Under the pieces are notes generated by a model. That model saw nothing but the letters and a program-made list of their open reading frames with translations. It was not told where the DNA came from and did no database searches. Shown here in pieces: positions 59,122-64,000 of a stretch of 64,000 nt of DNA (the first letter of the stretch is position 1; each line of letters begins with the position of its first letter). The stretch spans positions 294,120 to 358,119 of the forward strand of contig NZ_QHLJ01000001.1 in NCBI RefSeq assembly GCF_006864365.1. The letters are read 5' to 3'. The position numbers and the translations under genes were made by a program. Source of the stretch: Campylobacter sp. MIT 99-7217. GTDB taxonomy: Bacteria; Campylobacterota; Campylobacteria; Campylobacterales; Campylobacteraceae.

Positions 59122-59757
59122 TTATAATCTTGCCAACTCGTCCCAAGAATTAAAACCAAAAAATACAAAATGTGGCTCATTAGTGACCATGAGTGTGCTT
59201 TGGTGTCTAAAAAATTCTGCACAAGCTTTTGGAGGGAAAAATTTATCTTGTTTTGAGATCAAAACCTTATCCCACAAAAATCTTAAATTTGGTGGCGTCA
59301 TAGCAAATTTGAGTAAATTTGAAAGCTCTTGTTTTAGAGAGCTTTCATCTTTGAAAGCAAATTCTTGTGTTTGTTCTATGCGTTCTGCAAATATGGATTT
59401 TTTAAAGTTGAGTAGGTTAAATTCATTCATTGCTTTTTTATAAAATTCAGGAGTGATTTGTAAGATTTCAAGAACAGCAGTAGTGCCATTTATGGCTAAA
59501 TTTTTAAGAAAAACATAGTCTTGCAGGAGTTTTGCAGCAGCAAAAACCCCCAAAGACCAACCTATAAGATAAACATTTTCATAAGGTTTGATTAAATCTT
59601 GCAAATTTAAATCAATATTTTCATAAGAATAGCACATTAAAACATCGTATTTATTTGATTTTAAATGCCTAAAATGCGATGGATGAGAGCCAAAAGCAGA
59701 AAAAAATAAAATCAAATTACTTGAGCTAATGCCTTGATACAAAAACTGCGTTTTCAT
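59122..59757 (-). CDS. bioG: BioG-like (DUF452) alpha/beta-hydrolase, probable pimeloyl-ACP methyl ester esterase
   Basis: About 211 residues from MKTQFLYQGISSSNLILFF at 59757. The nucleophile elbow is LIGWSLGVFAA. Near the end, EPHFVFFGFNSWDEL supplies the likely catalytic His. LAINGTT matches DUF452/BioG proteins, which release pimeloyl-ACP from its methyl ester in early biotin synthesis. The fatty-acid mimic methyltransferase BioC and the other bio genes are not within the window. Activity therefore depends on genes elsewhere. Confidence 0.72.
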   Translation of the reverse strand: MKTQFLYQGISSSNLILFFSAFGSHPSHFRHLKSNKYDVLMCYSYENIDLNLQDLIKPYENVYLIGWSLGVFAAAKLLQDYVFLKNLAINGTTAVLEILQITPEFYKKAMNEFNLLNFKKSIFAERIEQTQEFAFKDESSLKQELSNLLKFAMTPPNLRFLWDKVLISKQDKFFPPKACAEFFRHQSTLMVTNEPHFVFFGFNSWDELARL

Positions 59758-59851
59758 ATGTACAAAATTCAAAAACCTTTCTAAATAATACCTATAATCA
59801 TAGTTCTAAATAAAAATTTGATATTCTAACATATTTAAGTTTAAGCTAAAT

Positions 59852-60037
59852 TTATAAACCCTTATCAGCTTTGATAAGATTTGTCAGTTGCCTTGCAAGT
59901 AACATGGCTTTATCTTCATCTTTTGCTAGTTCTTTGATATTTTTCATAAAACCATACAATCTATCATCAAGCATATATTCTTGGATATCACTTTTTTTAA
60001 TTGGCTTTTGCGTTTGTAAATTCTTTTTTGAAAACAT
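59852..60037 (-). CDS. small hypothetical protein
   Basis: 61 residues, basic at the N-terminus (MFSKKNLQTQKPIKKSDIQEYM) and mostly predicted helix, without a membrane segment. I know no family. A good ribosome site (AAGGAAG, 5 bases before the ATG) supports it as a gene. It stands between two convergent or divergent units and may be transcribed alone. Confidence 0.55.
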   Translation of the reverse strand: MFSKKNLQTQKPIKKSDIQEYMLDDRLYGFMKNIKELAKDEDKAMLLARQLTNLIKADKGL

Positions 60038-60141
60038 TTTGCTTCCTTGCTTTGAATTTAAGCTTCAAATTCTAGCTTATTTAGACTTTTAAACAAATAA
60101 ATTTAAATTTATTTATATATCTTTGATTAAGCAAAATCGGC

Positions 60142-60147
60142 TAAAAT
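60142..60147 (+). promoter_or_regulatory. -10 box of the M48 protease-prmC operon
   Basis: TAAAAT lies 28 bases before the ATG at 60176, leaving room for the TTAAGGA ribosome site. Confidence 0.5.
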
Positions 60148-60175
60148 TGCCTTGACTTTATTTTAAGGACAAAAA

Positions 60176-61363
60176 ATGACGCTAATTTTAATTTTAGTGC
60201 TTTATACCATAGCTCATATAAGTGTTTCTTGTGTGCAGATTTCATTTTTAAAAAAAATGAGCAAAGAAAAGGCAGTGATTTTAGATGAGAAAGCTTATTT
60301 GGATGCGGCAAATATTTCCATAGAAAATCAAAAATTTGATATTTTCTCGCATTTTTATAATTTTATCATCAAAATTTTATGGCTTAGCTTTGGCTTTTTA
60401 TGGCTTAAAGAACTTTTGATTAAGGAAAATACTCTTTTTGAAAATACCCTATATTTGCTAGCTTTTTTACTTATAGGAGCTTTGCTTAATCTTCCCTTAA
60501 GTTTATACGAAAGTTTCGTGAAAGATAAAAAGCATGGCTTTTCAAACATGAGCATGAAGCTTTTTATCGTCGATACATTAAAAAGCCTTGTTTTGATGCT
60601 TGTTTTTGGCTTTTTGATTCTTTATGCCTTGCTTTTTTGCTACGAATTTTTGGGTTCTTTGTGGTGGTTTGCAGCTTTTTTGCTTTCTTTTGTGGTGATT
60701 TTAATCATAAATTTGATTTATCCAACCATTATAGCTCCTATGTTTAACAAAATGAGCAAGCTTGAAGATGAGCATTTGCTCGCAAAGATCACAGCTCTTA
60801 TGCAAAAATGTGGCTTTAGTGCAAATGGTGTTTTTGTTATGGACGCAAGCAAAAGGGATAAAAGGCTTAATGCTTATTTTGGAGGGCTTTTCAAAAGTAA
60901 AAGAGTTGTGCTTTTTGACACGCTTTTAAAAGCCTTAAATGAAAGGGAGCTTTTAGCGGTTTTAGGGCATGAACTTGGTCATTTTGTGCATAAAGACTTA
61001 ATAAAGGGTTTGTTTTTAAGTGCTTTTATGGTCTTTGTTTTGTTTTTTGTTTTTGCTCATTTGCCTGAGTTTTTTTATACTCAAAGTCATTTAGACGGCG
61101 TTTTGGGTGGTGTTTTTGCACTTTTGTTGATCTTTGGTGATGTTTTTACTTTTATCTTTTCGCCTTTGTTAAATTTTTTAAGTCGTAAAAATGAATTTAG
61201 CGCTGATTTGCATGGTGCTAAAATGAGTTCAAAAGAAGATATGAAAAGTGCCTTGCTTGCTTTAGCAAGGGAAAATAAAGCCTTTATAGAAAGCTCTAGG
61301 CTTTATGAGTTTTTTCATTTGTCCCACCCAAGTATATTAAAAAGGATTAAAGCCTTATCTTGA
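60176..61363 (+). CDS. M48-family membrane metalloprotease (Ste24/CAAX-type)
   Basis: 395 residues with a long N-terminal region of several membrane helices. The protease core follows: LAVLGHELGHFVHKDLIKG (HExxH zinc site) and, after two more helices, NEFSADLHGAKM with the third zinc ligand. This is the M48A (Ste24-like) layout rather than the shorter HtpX. It likely cleaves membrane-protein segments for quality control. It overlaps prmC by 4 bases (TTGA). Confidence 0.9.
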   Translation: MTLILILVLYTIAHISVSCVQISFLKKMSKEKAVILDEKAYLDAANISIENQKFDIFSHFYNFIIKILWLSFGFLWLKELLIKENTLFENTLYLLAFLLIGALLNLPLSLYESFVKDKKHGFSNMSMKLFIVDTLKSLVLMLVFGFLILYALLFCYEFLGSLWWFAAFLLSFVVILIINLIYPTIIAPMFNKMSKLEDEHLLAKITALMQKCGFSANGVFVMDASKRDKRLNAYFGGLFKSKRVVLFDTLLKALNERELLAVLGHELGHFVHKDLIKGLFLSAFMVFVLFFVFAHLPEFFYTQSHLDGVLGGVFALLLIFGDVFTFIFSPLLNFLSRKNEFSADLHGAKMSSKEDMKSALLALARENKAFIESSRLYEFFHLSHPSILKRIKALS

Positions 61364-62154
61364 AAATCAAAGATGCTTTAAAAATATCCAAAAAACTGCT
61401 TCAAAATCATGAAAATGAGGCGGTTTTTTTTCTTTGTGAGTATTTAGCTTGTGATAAATCTTGGCTTTTCTTAAATGAACATTATGATTTTGATGAAAAG
61501 CCTTTTTTTGCTTTGATTGATAGGTTTTTACAAGGCGAGCCTTTTGAATACATTTTTAAAAAAGCAAGTTTTTATGGGCTTGATTTTTATATGCAAAAAG
61601 GGGTTTTGATCCCTCGTTTTGATAGTGAAATTTTACTTGAGCTTGTGCGTAAGGAACTTGTTAATAATCCTTATAAAAAAATTTTAGAAATAGGCTTTGG
61701 AAGCGGAATTTTAAGCATAGTTCTTGCTAAGCTTACTCAAAAAAAGATCACAGCTTGCGATGTCAGTAAAAAGGCTTTAAATTTAGCTATAAAAAACGCA
61801 AGATTACATAAAGTAGAGGATTTGATTGATTTTAGACTTTGTGATTTTAAGGATATGCAAGATGATTTTGATCTCATTTTTTCAAATCCTCCTTATATAG
61901 CAAAAAATTATCCTCTTGATCAATGGGTTTTAAAAGAGCCAAAAAAAGCTTTGTTTGGAGGCATTAAAGGGCATGAAATACTTGAAAAAATCATTCTTTT
62001 TGCAAAAGCCAAAAAAGCCAAATGCCTAGCTTGCGAATTTGGTTTTGATCAAAAAGAAATTTTGCATGAAATTTTAGTTAAAAATGGCTTTGAGGCTAAA
62101 TTTTACAAAGATTATCAAGGTTTTGATAGAGCTTTTTGTGCTAAAATTGCCTAA
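61360..62154 (+). CDS. prmC: release-factor glutamine methyltransferase PrmC (HemK)
   Basis: 264 residues. The N-terminal helical domain ends LIPRFDSEILLE (usual form PRPETE). The SAM site is ILEIGFGSGILSIVLAK, and the catalytic NPPYIAKNY is intact. It methylates the Gln of the GGQ motif in RF1 and RF2. The start is TTG at 61360, overlapping the protease gene's TGA. A strong hairpin terminator follows. Confidence 0.93.
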   Translation: MKIKDALKISKKLLQNHENEAVFFLCEYLACDKSWLFLNEHYDFDEKPFFALIDRFLQGEPFEYIFKKASFYGLDFYMQKGVLIPRFDSEILLELVRKELVNNPYKKILEIGFGSGILSIVLAKLTQKKITACDVSKKALNLAIKNARLHKVEDLIDFRLCDFKDMQDDFDLIFSNPPYIAKNYPLDQWVLKEPKKALFGGIKGHEILEKIILFAKAKKAKCLACEFGFDQKEILHEILVKNGFEAKFYKDYQGFDRAFCAKIA

Positions 62155-62168
62155 CATTTTTAAATGTA

Positions 62169-62208
62169 AAACATTAAAACAAGGAGTTTCCTCATTGTTT
62201 TAATGTTT
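62169..62208. terminator. strong bidirectional terminator between prmC and the cytochrome gene
   Basis: AAACATTAAAACAA (62169-62182) pairs exactly with TTGTTTTAATGTTT (62195-62208). A short inner GAG/CTC stem follows one mismatch. Runs of T and A on either side suit termination in both directions. It lies between convergent genes. Confidence 0.8.
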
Positions 62209-62256
62209 ATTATAAAGATCTAAGAATCTATAAAAAAGATTACAAATTTAATGCTT

Positions 62257-62706
62257 TTATCTTTTTTTAAGATATTTGTGAGCATTTTGCAAATACTCGC
62301 CTAAAAGCTTTAGCTCCTCATCACTGATTTCAGTTTTGCGGAAAAATGGCATGGAGTGCTTTCCAGCACGCACAAAAGTTTCCACAAATTCAGGACTTAA
62401 ATCCTCTCTAGCCTCAAGCAAGGCAGGCAAAGCCCCCTCATAAGCAACTTGCAAGGCATTTGTCGCAGGCATTCCCTCACCATGACAAGGCAAACACCAT
62501 TTAGAATAAATTTTTTGTCCCTTTTTCTCTTTCGAGCTTAAAGAGTTGGAATTTATGCTAGAAAAAGCTGCTGGCGAGCGTGATTGATTAGAATTATACT
62601 CGTAAGTATCAATGCTACTTCCCTTAGGAAGCCACTCTTTATCCGCTGAGTAAAGCAAATTTGCACCTATACAAAGAAAAAGGCTTAGTTTGATCAGTTT
62701 TTTCAT
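62257..62706 (-). CDS. periplasmic mono-haem cytochrome c, probable partner of the flavoprotein
   Basis: 149 residues. A Sec signal peptide (MKKLIKLSLFLCIGANLLYSA) is followed by one c-type haem site, KWCLPCHGEG (CxxCH). A Met in HSMPFF may be the distal ligand. It overlaps the flavoprotein gene by 4 bases. In 4-cresol dehydrogenase (PchC-PchF) the cytochrome subunit is likewise encoded beside its flavoprotein and takes its electrons. The same arrangement here supports that role by context. Confidence 0.85.
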   Translation of the reverse strand: MKKLIKLSLFLCIGANLLYSADKEWLPKGSSIDTYEYNSNQSRSPAAFSSINSNSLSSKEKKGQKIYSKWCLPCHGEGMPATNALQVAYEGALPALLEAREDLSPEFVETFVRAGKHSMPFFRKTEISDEELKLLGEYLQNAHKYLKKR

Positions 62707-63827
62707 TTTTTGCCTCCTTTAAGAGCAAGTTCGTCGAGTTTAGCATTTGCAAATCTTTGATCTCTTGCATTTTTTGGATAAATTCCGCCTCTTCCTGGTG
62801 CTAAAATTCCATTAGGATCAATGCAGTCTTTAAGCTGTTCGTTAAAGCGACGTAAAGCGTGATTGTTATAAGAATAAGCCGCCATAACATCATCTTGAAA
62901 GGTTGGCGCTGCTCTGTAATCGCCCCAGCCATTTTTAGCCGCCACACGCACCATTTCTCTGTAAGCCTTTCTAAGCTTTAGGTTATATTCTGTATCGGTG
63001 CGAGAATTGTTAAAAGCAAGCATAAAGCAAAAGGCACGATACATCCAGCTTCTTGGGTGAGCAAATGGCGTGATAGGGGATTTCATACCCAGATCATGAA
63101 AAACCTCGATATAAACATCTTGACACTTCAAAAGCTCCTTGCCATCGCGTGGGATAATAGGCGAAAACCACACATGCCCATCGCTTGGCTCTCTTGTCTC
63201 GCCTCTTGTGCTAAGCCAAAAGATTTCCATATTTGGGATACCAAGGCTAACTTTGTGTTTAAGCTGCTTTTTTTGCTCCAAATTCATAGGTAGGCTAAAT
63301 TCTTGCACGATTTTAATCTCAGCACCCTTTATAATCTTAAATCTTTCCTTGATATAGTTCATATTTGCATGGCAAACTTCCTTACAACCATATATAGGAA
63401 TATCTATTTGCCAATAAGGGATATTGTTTTTTAGGGCGTAGTTTTGAATTTTATCAAGATCAGGAAAACCGCGTTTTGAGGTAAGATAACCCTCAAGCTC
63501 GCTGTTCATCGCCTTGCCATGAGGTGGATTTAAAGGACTTCTATAAAGTGGCCAGCCAACGATAAAGCTATCTTCTAAGTAGTTTAAAATACTTACAGCA
63601 GGGATAAGATCTTCTCTTCTTTTCATCGTCAAGGACAAAAGCAAATAATGCTCAGGCTTTGGCATCATCCAAAAGCCCATTTTAGTTACTATGCCAAAAT
63701 TTGACTGCGAAAAAAGTCCATCGATATAAGGACCATAGCCGTATTTGTTTTCTGCAAAGGTTTTAGCTCCTGGCAATGCTCCCATAGCGGTGCGTAAAAT
63801 TTCGCCATTTGCTAAAACTACCTCCAT
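62703..63827 (-). CDS. 4-cresol dehydrogenase / vanillyl-alcohol-oxidase-type flavoprotein, N-terminally truncated
   Basis: 374 residues of homologous sequence survive. It begins GMEVVLANGE...RTAMGALPG, equal to about residue 175 on in 4-cresol dehydrogenase. It continues with GYGPYIDGLFSQSNFGIVTKMGFWMMPKPE and ends FNEQLKDCIDPNGILAPGRGGIYP, the family's C-terminus. The FAD-binding domain that should precede it is missing. Upstream in frame the codons lose homology after about RSHCG and reach a stop at 63891-63893. The surviving part could not bind FAD alone, so this is a pseudogene or the edge of a misjoined assembly. Homologues oxidise p-cresol or lignin-like phenols. Confidence 0.75.
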   Translation of the reverse strand: MEVVLANGEILRTAMGALPGAKTFAENKYGYGPYIDGLFSQSNFGIVTKMGFWMMPKPEHYLLLSLTMKRREDLIPAVSILNYLEDSFIVGWPLYRSPLNPPHGKAMNSELEGYLTSKRGFPDLDKIQNYALKNNIPYWQIDIPIYGCKEVCHANMNYIKERFKIIKGAEIKIVQEFSLPMNLEQKKQLKHKVSLGIPNMEIFWLSTRGETREPSDGHVWFSPIIPRDGKELLKCQDVYIEVFHDLGMKSPITPFAHPRSWMYRAFCFMLAFNNSRTDTEYNLKLRKAYREMVRVAAKNGWGDYRAAPTFQDDVMAAYSYNNHALRRFNEQLKDCIDPNGILAPGRGGIYPKNARDQRFANAKLDELALKGGKK

Positions 63828-63844
63828 TCCACAATGCGAACGCT

Positions 63845-64000
63845 TTGAAAAAGAGCAAGGCTTTGGCTGATTACTCAGTGGCTGGCATTGTTAAAACCCT
63901 CCCTACTCAAAACATAAGAGCAGCTGAAAGTATCATCGATGAAAGCTTTAGTGCTGAGGCAAAAGAAGCCTTAGAAGAAGCAAAGGCTAAATTTGGAGGC
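63845..64000 (+). CDS. unidentified partial gene at the right edge
   Basis: From about 63845 the plus strand reads without a stop to the window end: LKKSKALADYSVAGIVKTLP, then a Glu/Ala/Lys-rich helix ending EEAKAKFGG. The codon use looks like real coding sequence, but I do not recognise the protein. No start or ribosome site is visible at the left; only a TTG stands at 63845. It appears to be cut off at the same junction that truncates the minus-strand flavoprotein gene. Confidence 0.35.
   Translation, partial: MKKSKALADYSVAGIVKTLPTQNIRAAESIIDESFSAEAKEALEEAKAKFGG

Overview
This window looks like part of the chromosome of a Campylobacter species related to, but not the same as, C. jejuni. 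The DNA is AT-rich with tightly packed genes. The proteins include Campylobacter-type families: PEB4, a MOMP-type porin, sigma-54, and Tlp-like chemoreceptor architecture. Several blocks keep the gene order I remember from C. jejuni (peb4-fba; rpmH-rnpA-yidD-yidC-jag-mnmE-purL-purH; era-hslU-hslV-rplI-argG; tsaE-lptB-rpoN; trmA-nhaC-SDR ... acnB-ogt; metG-fbp-mobB ... slt-yggT-gltX ... psd). The blocks are joined differently here. Species identity is an inference, since no database could be searched. I saw no rRNA, tRNA, CRISPR array or insertion sequence.

Layout. 1-6.3 kb, plus strand: end of peb4, fba, a proton-channel/OmpA pair, a PLP enzyme, a lipoprotein and a hotdog thioesterase. 6.3-8.4 kb, minus strand: acetyltransferase, iron-sulfur UDG-fold protein and lipoprotein with 4-nt overlaps. 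8.6-17.6 kb, plus strand: ribosome, membrane-insertion and tRNA-modification genes, then two purine genes. 17.7-19.6 kb: a small accessory module of secreted proteins divergent from an XRE regulator flanked by two palindromic operators. 19.7-22.8 kb: a chemoreceptor with a periplasmic CxxCH haem motif, a META lipoprotein and a nitroreductase/monooxygenase pair behind its own inverted-repeat operator. 22.7-28.7 kb, minus strand: argG, rplI, hslV, hslU, era and a GspL/GspM-like membrane pair. 28.9-31.6 kb, plus strand: an S4 protein, tsaE, lptB and rpoN. 31.6-36.5 kb, minus strand: DMT permease, CoA-binding protein, trmA, nhaC and an SDR.

36.7-43.1 kb is the most unusual part. A very large type IIG restriction-modification gene carries a 14-unit AG dinucleotide repeat. 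The repeat currently throws the reading frame off just before a second specificity module. That module ends in a TAATG overlap with a pentapeptide-repeat multispanning membrane protein. A decayed third copy of the R-M C-terminus lies just beyond. This reads as a phase-variable restriction locus in which the repeat could change both specificity and synthesis of a coupled membrane protein.

43.2-57.0 kb returns to conserved backbone: ankyrin protein, acnB, ogt, porin, metG, fbp, mobB, slt, yggT and gltX. 57.1-62.2 kb: metallophosphoesterase, psd, BioG-like esterase, M48 protease and prmC. 62.2-64.0 kb: a cytochrome c and the C-terminal two thirds of a 4-cresol-dehydrogenase-type flavoprotein whose 5' part is missing. 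The sequence switches abruptly to an unrelated plus-strand reading frame at the right edge, marking a rearrangement or assembly junction.
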